This document shows positions 55,301 through 63,192 of a stretch of 64,000 bases of DNA, piece by piece (within the stretch, counting starts at the first letter, position 1; the number at the start of each line of letters is the position of its first letter). The translations under genes and the position numbers were made by a program. The notes beneath the pieces are model-generated. The model was not told the DNA's origin and did not search any database. It saw nothing but the letters and a program-made list of their open reading frames with translations. Location of the stretch: contig NZ_BBME01000014.1 of assembly GCF_000971395.1 (NCBI RefSeq), positions 124,001 through 188,000 of the forward strand, read 5' to 3'. The stretch is from Demequina iriomotensis (GTDB lineage: Bacteria; Actinomycetota; Actinomycetes; Actinomycetales; Demequinaceae).

Positions 55301-56225
55301 CGCCGGTGTAGAGCGCCGGCACGCCGCCCGTGAAGCGACCCTGGCTCAGCGCCGCGGCGGCGCCGTAGCCGGTCGGGGCGTCGCCGAAGTCGACGTCGAT
55401 GACGACTCCGAGCGCGATCGCCTCGTTGCCGCGGCCCTGAAGCGTCACGTCGGTCGCGGCGCTCACGCCGTCCATGAACGCCACCGCCATGGGGTTGGGC
55501 GTGGGCCCGCCGCTGGCCTCGCACGCGGTCGACTTGGAGCCGTACATCATCAGCGTGCTGGTGGTGGCCGTCTCGGTGCGGCGCAGGTAGTTGTCGTTGG
55601 TGCATGCCGCGCCGCGGACGCGGTCGAGGATGCGCCAGGTGCCGGCGTTCGAGATGGTCGCGCCGACGCGCTCCCAGGTTCCGCTGCCGGAGTACACCGA
55701 CGACTCGGCCGAGGCCATGACGAGGCCGGCGAGCGGGAGCGGGCTCGAGGCCGCACCGTCGACGAGCGCCGCATCGCACTCGAAGTCGAAGGTGACGGTC
55801 GAGCCGCTGGTGACGTTCCCGACGCCGGCCACGAGGCCGTTGCTGGTCCCGGTGCCACCGATGTTGTAGAGATCGTCGAGGCCATCGCCTCGCCAGGTGC
55901 CGCTCGCGTAGGCCTTGATGGTGTCGCCGGCGACCTCGTCGATCGCGCAGGTGACGTCGATCCGCTGCGCACCGATCGCGATGGACTCCGTGGTGACGAT
56001 CCTTCCGTCGGGACCAGCCGTGAGCGTTGAGCCCGACGCACCCCACGAGATCCACTGGACGGACGGGAAGCGGGCGGTGCCGCCCGTCGCGGCGACGGCG
56101 CCGGCGGGCGGCGCCGTCAGGACGCCGGGCACCACCGTTGCGGCGACCAGGGTGGACAGGATGGCGACCGCCGGAAGGCGGCGCCGGGGCGCGCGGGCGC
56201 GCAGGAGCGACGTGGCTCGGTTCAC
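52341..56225 (-). CDS. Large cell-wall surface protein with seven CshA/Ig-like repeats and an LSETG sorting signal
   Basis: 1294 residues from the GTG at 56225. Signal peptide to about 45; an N-terminal adhesin-type domain (about 50-300, WISWGASGSTL...), a GEVEDY domain near 370-455 ending EVEDYAMTLEWPP, one DUF11-like domain (about 460-570), then seven repeats of ~85-90 residues (about 590-1210), each built on DGxYTYTPAxGFSGxxxxxYxVEDxxG. A Pro/Gly/Ala linker follows, and then LSETG, a hydrophobic helix and a basic tail (AARHRTLG), i.e. a sortase signal. It should be displayed on the wall as an adhesin or fibril. No sortase gene is in the window. Confidence 0.88.
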   Translation of the reverse strand: MNRATSLLRARAPRRRLPAVAILSTLVAATVVPGVLTAPPAGAVAATGGTARFPSVQWISWGASGSTLTAGPDGRIVTTESIAIGAQRIDVTCAIDEVAGDTIKAYASGTWRGDGLDDLYNIGGTGTSNGLVAGVGNVTSGSTVTFDFECDAALVDGAASSPLPLAGLVMASAESSVYSGSGTWERVGATISNAGTWRILDRVRGAACTNDNYLRRTETATTSTLMMYGSKSTACEASGGPTPNPMAVAFMDGVSAATDVTLQGRGNEAIALGVVIDVDFGDAPTGYGAAAALSQGRFTGGVPALYTGGDGQGVFTIALADQLAPVLRLGPTVDFEGVSQASADAGGDDAAGIGDEDGVTLDPAYHLTPGGTLTIPAVRCYASAAEPGLVAGWIDFDGDGVFQDSERSDQQACPDGGGTVDLVFEVPATAGPLATQTTFARFRIAPTAAELTPTGFSSAGEVEDYAMTLEWPPAPGMSLTKTHTGGAVVAGQTLTFDLAFTNTGNVPLTAVAVADPTATTSGCTWATVAPHATVTCTAAATVTASDVARGYVRNTATASATDPDAAPLAPVSAVATVHAAAKAVDDSDETPLDTALVREAAAGVLVNDIGGALTVTGHDAIAAAAGTLAIAADGAYTYTPASGFSGIVTADYSIEDGDGATDTATLTIVVRPTADDDADTVEAGATLTRGAGAGVLTDDRGSALRVVGADPVPAAAGVLVIDADGGYTFTPAAGFSGTTSAAYTVEDAAGQRATATLTLTVTPTAGPDSAATRSGDPVTLTEAQLTDDDRGSALAVVAATDGAHGMAVLGADGSITYTPEAGYSGADVFTYTVEDAEGRRATAHVTVAVTPAARDDVAGTAADTPLSRGGSDGLLANDAGAGLTVVAWDALAAGQGTLTVAADGSFAYTPPAGYSGTVVTTYTVEDASGQRASATLTIAVDVAAVDDADATVAGDPLSRAAVDGVLVNDLGSALTVVAHDAVAAAHGVLAIAADGSYTFAPADGFSGTVTAGYTIEDHEGRRASAILTIEVTPAAADDADATTAGLGLTRGADAGVLANDVGSALTVVAHDAPAAGVGTLSIGADGAYTFTPAAGFSGTTRIAYTVEDSSGGRASAVLAIVVTPVAADDAGSTRAGVPLTFAEADLTGNDQGTALRVVATTEAAHGTVTLGADGSVTYAPDGGFVGTDAFTYTVRDAEGAETTATVVVTVIAPVRSPSDDEDGSTPDVDGAGAPSAPSDPDVAGAGGGAGAEGAGASGELSETGADVASLLAWMAALLGFGGVAVLAARHRTLG

Positions 56226-56415
56226 AGGAGTTCCTCAGCTCATCCGTGCCCGGCTCGGGGCTCGGCGCCGGCCCTCAGCGTGCTGGGGCGCTCGAGCCCG
56301 GCGAGCGGGCATGGTCTGTCAACGACCCGTGAAATCTAGCGGGCGCCGGGAACCGATGTGAGCAACGCCACGCCGGTGAGGTCCGTCACACCGGCGGCTG
56401 CGGCGCCGGCGGTCA

Positions 56416-56447
56416 GGCACCTCGGGCATCACGCCGGCCGAGGTGCC
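56416..56447 (-). terminator. Hairpin after the aldo/keto reductase gene
   Basis: GGCACCTCGG (56416-56425) and CCGAGGTGCC (56438-56447), perfect 10-bp stem, 12-base loop. The rest of the 246-bp gap up to the surface-protein start shows no ORF. Confidence 0.65.
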
Positions 56448-56471
56448 CTACCGGGAGCTCCGGAGAGGAGA

Positions 56472-57407
56472 TCAGCGTCCCGCGACCACGCCTCCGGCCG
56501 GTGCGATCTCGGCGATGCGCGCAAGGTCGGCGCCGGTAAGGACGACGTCGGCCGATGCGATGTTCGCGGCGACGCGGGAGGCGTTGCGCGAGCCGGGGAT
56601 GGGGACGATGTAGTCCTTCTGGGCGAGCAGCCAGGCGATCGCGAGCTGAGCGAGCGTGGCGCCCTTCTCCGCCGCGAGCGCGGTGAGCCGATCGACGATC
56701 GCGACGTTCGCGTCGTAGCTCTCGGGGGCCCACCACGGGATGCGCTGACGGAAGTCGTGCGGTCCGTACTCGCTGCGGGGCTTGACCGCGCCGCTGAGGA
56801 ATCCGCGCGCGAGCGGCGAGTAGGCCACAAGGCCGATGCCGAGCTCCTCGAGCACGGGGAAGAAGGCCTCGGACTCGCGGGCGAAGATCGAGTATTCGGT
56901 CTGCACCACGGAGATGGGGTGGACCTCGTGGGCGAGGCGCACGTTGTCCGGCGTGGTGTTGGACAGGCCCAGGAACCGCACCTTGCCCGCGTCGACGTAC
57001 TCCTTCATCACACCGACGACGTCCTCGACCGGCACGGCCGGGTCGTGCACGTGCTGGTAGAGCACGTCGATGTGGTCGACGCCGAGGTTGCGCAGGCTGT
57101 TGTCGACGACGGTGCGCACGTGGTCGGGCTGCGAGTTCGGGGCGTAGGCGGGCGTGAAGCCGAACTTGGTGGCGATCGTGACCTGATCGCGGATAGGCGC
57201 GAGGGCGGCGCCGAGCAGCTGCTCGCCGACGCCCCAGCCGTACATCTCGGCGGTATCGAAGTGCGTGACGCCGAGGTCATGCGCGGCGCGGATCGCGGCG
57301 ATGGACTCGGTGTCGTCGCTCGGACCGTAACCGACCGCCGTGCCCATCGCGCCGTAACCGATGGCGGAGACGGCGAGGCCCTGGCTGCCGAGGATGCGCT
57401 GTTCCAT
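56472..57407 (-). CDS. Aldo/keto reductase
   Basis: 311 residues. TIM-barrel AKR with active-site Asp, Tyr, Lys and His in order: HFDTAEMYGWG, TKFGF, YQHVHDPAVP. Cofactor region VAYSPLARGFLSG and IVPIPGSRNASR at the C-terminus. Close to the AKR11-13 group that reduces aldehydes with NADPH. It faces the TetR gene across a 20-bp operator, so it is probably its repression target. Confidence 0.93.
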   Translation of the reverse strand: MEQRILGSQGLAVSAIGYGAMGTAVGYGPSDDTESIAAIRAAHDLGVTHFDTAEMYGWGVGEQLLGAALAPIRDQVTIATKFGFTPAYAPNSQPDHVRTVVDNSLRNLGVDHIDVLYQHVHDPAVPVEDVVGVMKEYVDAGKVRFLGLSNTTPDNVRLAHEVHPISVVQTEYSIFARESEAFFPVLEELGIGLVAYSPLARGFLSGAVKPRSEYGPHDFRQRIPWWAPESYDANVAIVDRLTALAAEKGATLAQLAIAWLLAQKDYIVPIPGSRNASRVAANIASADVVLTGADLARIAEIAPAGGVVAGR

Positions 57408-57435
57408 GAGGTGTCCTTTCTCGAATGACTTGACG

Positions 57436-57455
57436 ACAGAATACGCCCATTCTGT
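57436..57455. promoter_or_regulatory. TetR operator between the aldo/keto reductase and tetR
   Basis: ACAGAAT (57436-57442) and ATTCTGT (57449-57455), exact inverted repeat with 6-bp spacer; TTGACG just left (57430-57435) could be the -35 of tetR, and TATGAT (57480-57485) lies 6 bases before its ATG. Confidence 0.65.
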
Positions 57456-57491
57456 CAGTCTCTGCCACTTGTGGCGCGATATGATGGATCT

Positions 57492-58088
57492 ATGAGCGAG
57501 ATCACCAGACCCGGAGGCATGCGTGCCATCGCGCGCGACGCTGTCCGTGCGCGCATCTCCGAGGTCGCCGTCGACCTCTTCGATGAGCACGGCTTCGACC
57601 ACGTCACGGTCGAGCAGATCGCCGCCGCGGTCGGCGTCTCGCCGCGCAGCGTGCACCGGTACTTCCCCGCGAAGGAGGACACCGTCATCGGCGATCCAGC
57701 CGGCTGGGGCGAGCATGTGCGGGATCAGCTCGTGGCCCGCCCGTCGGAGGAACCCGTCTGGGAGGCGCTGCTCGCGTCCTACGAGGCGCTGCTCGCGACT
57801 CCTGGTCGGAACGAGGAACAGGGCAGGAAGGCGATGCGGGTCCTCGGCAGCACGCCGGCCCTGCGGGCGCGCAACCTCGAGAAGCACCTGCTGTGGGCCC
57901 GCATGCTCACACCCGTCGTCGCGGAGCGCCTCGACGGCGACCACCGGGACCTACGCGCCGAGACGATCGTCCAGGCGTCCCTCGCCTGCTTCGACATCGC
58001 GCTCACCGCGTGGGCGGAGGACGATGCCGCGGAGAGCGCGGTCGCACTCCTCCGCCGCAGCTTCGGCGCGCTCCAGCCCACCGCGTAG
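57492..58088 (+). CDS. TetR-family transcriptional regulator
   Basis: 198 residues. HTH in the first 60: RARISEVAVDLFDEHGFDHVTVEQIAAAVGVSPRSVHRYFPAKEDTV, with TVEQIAAAVGVSPRSVHRYF as the recognition unit. The ligand domain ends in a helix ALLRRSFGALQPTA. TATGAT lies 6 bases before the ATG, suggesting a leaderless message. Divergent from the aldo/keto reductase, which it likely represses until an aldehyde-type signal appears. Confidence 0.9.
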   Translation: MSEITRPGGMRAIARDAVRARISEVAVDLFDEHGFDHVTVEQIAAAVGVSPRSVHRYFPAKEDTVIGDPAGWGEHVRDQLVARPSEEPVWEALLASYEALLATPGRNEEQGRKAMRVLGSTPALRARNLEKHLLWARMLTPVVAERLDGDHRDLRAETIVQASLACFDIALTAWAEDDAAESAVALLRRSFGALQPTA

Positions 58089-58196
58089 GCGTTTCGCGCG
58101 AGTCGGCGCCCGCGACCCCGTCGCGACGCCCGCAGCCGACGGCATCGTCCCCAGCCGTCGAACCGTGACGTGGAGGCGTGCCGTCGCCGAAAAAGG

Positions 58197-58595
58197 TCAG
58201 CCCGACGGCGCGATCACGTCAAGACCCATGGCTCGGGCCGCCTCGCCGAGCCTGTGGTCGTAGGTGAGGATCGCAGCGGCATCGAGTCTCATCGCCGCCT
58301 CGAGATGCAGCGCGTCCAGCGTCCGGAGGTAAGGCATCGGCAGGAAGCCGGCGCCGCGATAGACGGCACGGTCGAGCGCAGCGAGCGCAACGCCATCAAG
58401 GACCCGCGTCACGTCGGCCTGGTCGAGCCCCTCGCGCACCGCCACGCGACGCAGCTCGGTCTCGAGAAGGTCGCTGGAGACGAGCACAGAGGGGGTGCGG
58501 TCGAGCCATTCCAGGAGCGCCTCGCTCTCCGCCTGATCGATCAGCAGCGCACCGAGCGCCGAGGTGTCGACGTAGACGACCGCGGGGGCAGTCAC
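58197..58595 (-). CDS. vapC: VapC toxin (PIN-domain RNase)
   Basis: 132 residues from a GTG. PIN active site complete: Asp10 (VDTSAL), Glu45 (ETELRR), Asp94 (TLDALHLE) and Asp113 (TYDHRL). VapC cuts tRNA or rRNA. The start overlaps the vapB stop (GTGA). No copy of the 44-bp repeat was found on its left, so VapBC is the outermost unit of the array or an older neighbour. Confidence 0.93.
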   Translation of the reverse strand: MTAPAVVYVDTSALGALLIDQAESEALLEWLDRTPSVLVSSDLLETELRRVAVREGLDQADVTRVLDGVALAALDRAVYRGAGFLPMPYLRTLDALHLEAAMRLDAAAILTYDHRLGEAARAMGLDVIAPSG

Positions 58596-58873
58596 AGTCG
58601 TTCGCCGCGAAGGTCGTCAAGGGTCGCAGCGAGGCCTCGCCCCGAGACCCTGCGGCGGATGCCCAGCGCCGCCCAGCCGCCCTCGCGCCTCGCGGGACGC
58701 GCGATCGGCAGCGCCGGCGCCGGCGCATCGAGCGGCACGAGACGCCCCACGGGCACGCCACCGTTGGTCAGAACGAACGAGCGGCCCTCGCTCACCGCGC
58801 GGAGCACGCGACCGGACTCGTTGCGCAACTCACGCTGCGACAGGCGCTCGATGGCGCTCTCGGATGCCTCCAC
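58592..58873 (-). CDS. vapB: VapB/Phd-type antitoxin
   Basis: 93 residues from the GTG at 58873. Phd/YefM-like N-terminal DNA-binding half (IERLSQRELRNESGRVLRAVSEGRSFVLTNGGVPVGRLVPL), C-terminal Arg-rich toxin-binding tail (GIRRRVSGRGLAATLDDLRG). It neutralises VapC and, with it, represses the pair from the palindrome just upstream. Confidence 0.9.
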   Translation of the reverse strand: MEASESAIERLSQRELRNESGRVLRAVSEGRSFVLTNGGVPVGRLVPLDAPAPALPIARPARREGGWAALGIRRRVSGRGLAATLDDLRGERL

Positions 58874-58881
58874 ACTTCACC

Positions 58882-58897
58882 GTAGCACGCGTGCTAC
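58882..58897. promoter_or_regulatory. Perfect palindromic VapB operator
   Basis: GTAGCACGCGTGCTAC, a 16-bp perfect palindrome 8 bases before the vapB GTG. This is where an autorepressing antitoxin would bind. Confidence 0.6.
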
Positions 58898-58967
58898 AAG
58901 TGCGACGAGGGCCTGCTGAACGATCGCGCCAGCGCCATGGCGCTGCACGCAGAGGCCGGGGTACTGG

Positions 58968-59011
58968 ACGTTGAACCTGAACTCGACGCCGTTCCGTAGC
59001 CGAACAACCTC
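58968..59011 (-). repeat. ychF-end repeat R1 (between VapBC and HigBA)
   Basis: 44-bp copy of the repeat that ends in the ychF C-terminal codons. Read on the minus strand it encodes EVVRLRNGVEFRFNV and then stays open a further 23 codons, unlike R2-R4, which stop at once. It shares both halves (core 58968-58992, arm 58993-59011) with R2-R4 and only the core with ychF. The core differs from that of R4 at three positions. Confidence 0.8.
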
Positions 59012-59028
59012 ACGGCCGCCGAATGCAG

Positions 59029-59331
59029 TCAGGCAACCTGCAAGGGCTTGATCGCAGCGATCTGATCCGCGGCGCGGTCCTCGGCAAGATCCAGCTCGTA
59101 GTGCGACTGAAGGTTGAGCCAGAACTCCGCGGACGTGCCGAAGTACCGTGCCAGGCGCAGAGCGGTATCGGCCGTGACGCCACGCTTGCCGTGGACGATC
59201 TCATTGATGCGCCGCGGGGGCACACCGATCGATACGGCAAGCTTGTTCTGCGTGATCCCGAATCCCTCGATGAAGTCCTCCAGGAGAACCTCGCCCGGGT
59301 GGATGGGCGGAATCTTGTCAGTGGTAGTCAA
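59029..59331 (-). CDS. higA: HigA-type antitoxin (XRE)
   Basis: 100 residues from a TTG at 59331; no ATG or GTG is available without starting far inside higB, and GGAG lies 5 bases upstream. PPIHPGEVLLEDFIEGFGITQNKLAVSIGVPPRRINEIVHGKRGVTADTALRLARYFGTSAEFWLNLQS is the HigA/VapI HTH, with a second helix pair. It overlaps higB by 14 bases. Together they self-repress from the A/T-rich promoter before higB. Second cassette from the left in the array. Confidence 0.92.
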   Translation of the reverse strand: MTTTDKIPPIHPGEVLLEDFIEGFGITQNKLAVSIGVPPRRINEIVHGKRGVTADTALRLARYFGTSAEFWLNLQSHYELDLAEDRAADQIAAIKPLQVA

Positions 59332-59599
59332 CGATCTCCACCTCCTCTGGTCCAGCATCGGCCCACACGAAGCAGATCCGCCACTGGTCATTGATCCTGA
59401 TGCTGTGTTGACCACACCGATCGCCCTTCAAGGCTTCGAGCCGATTGCCCGGAGGGACCCGAAGATCTTCGAGCGTCTCGGCAGAGCCGAGTTGGCGGAG
59501 CTTGCGAAGCGCCACGCGTTGGATTCGTGGATCCAAGGCAGGTACGCGCTCACGACGCCACAGGCGCTCAGCGTCCTTGTCGCCGAACGATCTGATCAC
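59318..59599 (-). CDS. higB: HigB toxin (RelE-like mRNA interferase)
   Basis: 93 residues from a GTG. RelE/HigB fold: IRSFGDKDAERLWRRERVPALDPRIQRVALRKLRQL, then PPGNRLEALKGDRCGQHSIRINDQWRICFVWADAGPEEVEIVDYH; the conserved Arg/His positions (SIRINDQWRICF, HSIRIN) support RNase activity on ribosomes. Toxin-first order is normal for higBA. Upstream, TATACAAT (minus strand) is a good -10 and ATAACGC is repeated twice around it. Confidence 0.92.
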   Translation of the reverse strand: MIRSFGDKDAERLWRRERVPALDPRIQRVALRKLRQLGSAETLEDLRVPPGNRLEALKGDRCGQHSIRINDQWRICFVWADAGPEEVEIVDYH

Positions 59600-59636
59600 G
59601 CGAGCATTGTATAACGCGATGCGTCAATAACGCTAG

Positions 59637-59680
59637 ACGCTAAACCTGAACTCGACCGCGTTCCGTAGCCGAATCACCTC
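59637..59680 (-). repeat. ychF-end repeat R2 (between HigBA and MNT-HEPN)
   Basis: 44-bp copy; minus-strand peptide EVIRLRNAVEFRFSV followed by a TAG stop. The HEPN gene's own stop codon lies inside the outer arm (TGATTCGG where other copies have TTGTTCGG), so the cassette boundary falls exactly at the end of that gene. Confidence 0.85.
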
Positions 59681-60135
59681 TCGGCGGCAGCACCGATTGC
59701 CACGGCGCACGCGCTCACAATGGCATCGCTCGCAGAGATCGCCTCGCGAATGTCATCGCGGGTCGCCTCGGGGCGCGCGTCCTCCGGGTACTCGGTGCTG
59801 TTGCGCACCTGCCGCATCCAGTCGAACTCGGCGATCTCCTCGACCGCCTGCGGCATCAGCACGGCCGCAGCGAGTCCGGTGTTGCGGTGCGCACCTCCCA
59901 CGGGTCGGACCCGCAGCCCGTGAACCGCCAGCACCGCGGCCAAGGCCTTCCGCGCGCCGTCGTACGCGGCGGTGAAGGCCATCGCGACGTCGTCCGTCTC
60001 GGCGAGAATGCGGGCGGTCACGAGGTGGCGCTGCGCCGTGGTGATCACCGACCGCGCGTGATCTGTGTTGATGGCCACGCGCTCGAGCCGACCCGACGCG
60101 AGCATCCGCGCGATCGCGTCGGGGAGCTCATGCAT
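59674..60135 (-). CDS. HEPN-domain protein of an MNT/HEPN pair (SAV_6107-like)
   Basis: 153 residues. HEPN four-helix protein with DWMRQVRNSTEYPEDARPE near the C-terminus, the place of the RNase motif. The usual R-x4-6-H is here R-N-S-T-E-Y (R111, N112, E115, Y116), so the His is absent, as in several MNT-linked HEPN subfamilies. Paired with the nucleotidyltransferase gene, which it overlaps by 8 bases. HEPN is expected to be the toxin, kept inactive by the partner. Confidence 0.82.
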   Translation of the reverse strand: MHELPDAIARMLASGRLERVAINTDHARSVITTAQRHLVTARILAETDDVAMAFTAAYDGARKALAAVLAVHGLRVRPVGGAHRNTGLAAAVLMPQAVEEIAEFDWMRQVRNSTEYPEDARPEATRDDIREAISASDAIVSACAVAIGAAAER

Positions 60136-60721
60136 CGGCCGTACCGTTCAGGAGCGCGACCATCGGGCGGTCCTTCACAGTCGCAAGGAAGGGTGCCGGA
60201 TCATCGGCGTCCCACTCCTCTCGGGAGACGCGAGCGACGTTGACCTCGACGCCGAGGCTCTCGGACGCGGCCTTCGCCGCGTCCGACAACCCTCGCCGCG
60301 AGGCGGTTCCGACCACGAGCACGTCGATATCGTGCGGAAACTCCCCGGCCTCGCCTGACCGTCGCGCGGCCCACGAGCCATAGATGTAGGCGTCGTCGAT
60401 ACCATCGATGTCGGCGAGCACCTCGCGAAGCACCGGCACCGGTCCGTAGGTCGCAGCGATGATCTCCTCCATCAGGGCGAACAGTGGGTGCTCGGTGTTG
60501 GCGCGCACCATCCGGTTGCGGCCCACGGTGCGATCACGGAGGACGCCAGCGTCAACGAGCCGGCCGACCTCCTTGTGCACCACGCCCGCACCGGCACCCG
60601 TCAAGCGGCCGAGCTCGGCGAGTGAGAACTCCTCATCGGCGCGACCAAGCGTCTCCGCGAGCAGCGCTCCGGAGACATCCGACCTCACGAAGGGCGTAAG
60701 CGCCGACGGCAGAGTCTTCAC
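60128..60721 (-). CDS. MNT-type nucleotidyltransferase antitoxin with winged-helix N-terminus
   Basis: 197 residues from the GTG at 60721. Residues 1-75: winged HTH (LSLAELGRL-type, here FSLAELGRLTGAGAGVVHKEVGRLVDAGVLRD). Residues 95-197: minimal nucleotidyltransferase with G115-S116-W in YIYGSWAARR and D131-x-D133 in HDIDVLVVG. Such enzymes AMPylate or otherwise modify the HEPN toxin. The HTH suggests it also autoregulates; an inverted repeat covers its start. The frame is open further upstream through the promoter and repeat R3, but that cannot be coding. Confidence 0.85.
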   Translation of the reverse strand: MKTLPSALTPFVRSDVSGALLAETLGRADEEFSLAELGRLTGAGAGVVHKEVGRLVDAGVLRDRTVGRNRMVRANTEHPLFALMEEIIAATYGPVPVLREVLADIDGIDDAYIYGSWAARRSGEAGEFPHDIDVLVVGTASRRGLSDAAKAASESLGVEVNVARVSREEWDADDPAPFLATVKDRPMVALLNGTADA

Positions 60722-60759
60722 AAAAAGTGACGATATATTCCTGTTAAAAGAAAGGTCAA
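60718..60759 (-). promoter_or_regulatory. Strong A/T-rich promoter and operator of the MNT/HEPN pair
   Basis: On the minus strand TTGACC (60759-60754), 16 bases, TATATC (60737-60732), then GTG at 60721, so the leader would be only a few bases. TCAC-AAAAA-GTGA (60718-60730 on the plus strand) is an inverted repeat over the start, a likely autorepressor site. The promoter is far more A/T-rich than the chromosome. Confidence 0.6.
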
Positions 60760-60772
60760 GGCGGATTTCTAG

Positions 60773-60816
60773 ACGTTGAACCCGAACTCGACCGCGTCCA
60801 GTGGCCGAACAACCTC
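60773..60816 (-). repeat. ychF-end repeat R3 (between MNT-HEPN and HEAT-like gene)
   Basis: 44-bp copy, the most diverged in its inner arm: peptide EVVRPLDAVEFGFNV and TAG stop. Shares ACGTTGAACC and CCGAACAACCTC ends with R1. Confidence 0.8.
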
Positions 60817-60889
60817 TCTGGGAGCACGCTGCGCTGCGGACCGGCAACGACGATGTTCCTCCAAATACGCATCGCACTACAGTCTCGAC

Positions 60890-61492
60890 ATGACCCTTGC
60901 CGATGACGAGGCCCTGGCAGCCGCTGCCGGTACCCCAGACGACGTACTGATCCAGCTTCTCTCCCACCGGAACTGGCACGTGCGTTGGGAGGCAGCGCAG
61001 AACAGCGAAGCGAGCGACGCGGTGCGACTCGCGGCGCTCGCAACGGGCGACAAGGATCTTGCTGCCGCAGTCGGCCAGCTAGGCGACGCACTCTCGTCGA
61101 CAGTTCTCGAGGCCGTCTTTGACCACCCGAAGAGGGACGGGCGCGAGCAACTTGGATGCGTTGTTCGTGACCGAGCGACGCAAGAGCGCCTTGCCTCGGG
61201 CCCTGACGTGAAGGTGAGGGCGTCGCTAGCCGTGAGCAACGAAGATCTGCCTGAGGACCTGGTGCGCAAGCTCGCAGCTGACCGACGCGCCGAGGTCCGG
61301 GCGTGCGTCGCCAAACGCCGCTCGCTCCCTGAAGACCTCGTCATCGCATTTGCGTCGGACCGGTCCGCCAACGTGCGATGGTGGCTTCTTTGCATGCGCG
61401 ACACTCCCGAGGTCGCGGCACTGCTCCGCGAAGACCCCGACGAGATGACAAGAAACCACGCACGCCGAGTGCTTGGCGAGCCGCTCACCTAG
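60890..61492 (+). CDS. HEAT/LRV-like repeat protein of unknown function
   Basis: 200 residues from the ATG at 60890; TACAGT lies 6 bases before it, so leaderless. The body is ~20-25-residue helical repeats with conserved Arg/Trp and Asn: LSHRNWHVRWEAAQN, PDVKVRASLAVSNEDLPEDL, RRAEVRACVAKRRSLPEDL, RSANVRWWLL. This resembles variant leucine-rich or HEAT repeats, binding scaffolds often found beside phage-defence or stress genes. It is the only gene of the array on the plus strand. No catalytic motif seen; function unknown. Confidence 0.7.
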   Translation: MTLADDEALAAAAGTPDDVLIQLLSHRNWHVRWEAAQNSEASDAVRLAALATGDKDLAAAVGQLGDALSSTVLEAVFDHPKRDGREQLGCVVRDRATQERLASGPDVKVRASLAVSNEDLPEDLVRKLAADRRAEVRACVAKRRSLPEDLVIAFASDRSANVRWWLLCMRDTPEVAALLREDPDEMTRNHARRVLGEPLT

Positions 61493-61515
61493 AGCTTCGG
61501 TCGAGGCTCAATTAC

Positions 61516-61559
61516 ACATTGAACCTGAACTCGACCGCGTTCCGTAGCCGAACAACGTC
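61516..61559 (-). repeat. ychF-end repeat R4 (between HEAT-like gene and thioredoxin-like gene)
   Basis: 44-bp copy closest to the ychF tail: peptide DVVRLRNAVEFRFNV then TAA. Core matches ychF at 21 of 25 bases, all differences synonymous in the ychF frame. Confidence 0.85.
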
Positions 61560-61577
61560 TGGTTGTCCACGACGGCG

Positions 61578-61595
61578 CGATGCGGAACCGCATCG
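61578..61595 (-). terminator. Hairpin after the thioredoxin-like gene
   Basis: CGATGCGG (61578-61585) and CCGCATCG (61588-61595) with a 2-base loop, 3 bases past the stop codon. Confidence 0.5.
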
Positions 61596-61597
61596 GA

Positions 61598-61912
61598 TCA
61601 GGAGACCGTCCGCGCCCGCAAGGCTTCGACAAGCTGGGCCTGGGTGGGGCAATCGGCAAGGCCCGCATTCGTCGGGTAGACCCGACACGCGAGAGCGAGG
61701 AGCAACTGCCCCGTAGGGAACAAGTCCTCTCCATCCACGAGGATCGTCGGCGAGCCCGCGAAGGAAGTCTCAGCCGCCTGCTCGGACGTACGGACAAGTT
61801 GCTCCTGGACCTCGACCGCAGCCAGACCCAGATCGTCGAGCGCCGCCCGCAGACGCACCCGCGCGTGCGCATGGCCGGGGCAACTCTCAATATGCAGCAA
61901 CTCGACTTTCAC
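61598..61912 (-). CDS. Thioredoxin-fold protein (DF-family, mercury/selenoprotein-like)
   Basis: 104 residues from a GTG. MKVELLHIESCPGHAHARVRLRAALDDLGL opens like DF-family and alkylmercury-lyase-adjacent small thioredoxin-like proteins: a lone N-terminal Cys in SCPGH, then TSFAGSPTILVDGEDLFP and Cys in LACRVYP and ADCP. Such proteins carry thiols in metal or mercury resistance, but no mer gene is nearby. First cassette beyond ychF. Confidence 0.75.
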   Translation of the reverse strand: MKVELLHIESCPGHAHARVRLRAALDDLGLAAVEVQEQLVRTSEQAAETSFAGSPTILVDGEDLFPTGQLLLALACRVYPTNAGLADCPTQAQLVEALRARTVS

Positions 61913-62001
61913 GAGTCAACTGTCCACCGCAACCATGCCGCAGGGCAACCACTGCCGCACCGCGCATACCGCCGCGTCAACCGCCAGATGTTAGACGGCG
62001 A

Positions 62002-63087
<1,086 letters not shown>

Positions 63088-63127
63088 GGGCGACAAGTCT
63101 ACCGGCGGACGGTCCCGGTGCCCGCCG

Positions 63128-63175
63128 GGACGATGCGGCGGTCGCCGCCCCGCAGAGGTGACCCGCGCATCGTCC
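63128..63175. other. Inverted pair of the dispersed 9-mer upstream of ychF
   Basis: GGACGATGCG (63128-63137) and CGCATCGTCC (63166-63175), exact 10-bp arms, 28-base spacer, in the 105-bp gap between divergent ychF and the small acidic gene. Confidence 0.5.
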
Positions 63176-63192
63176 GGCCGTAGGCTGGCGAC

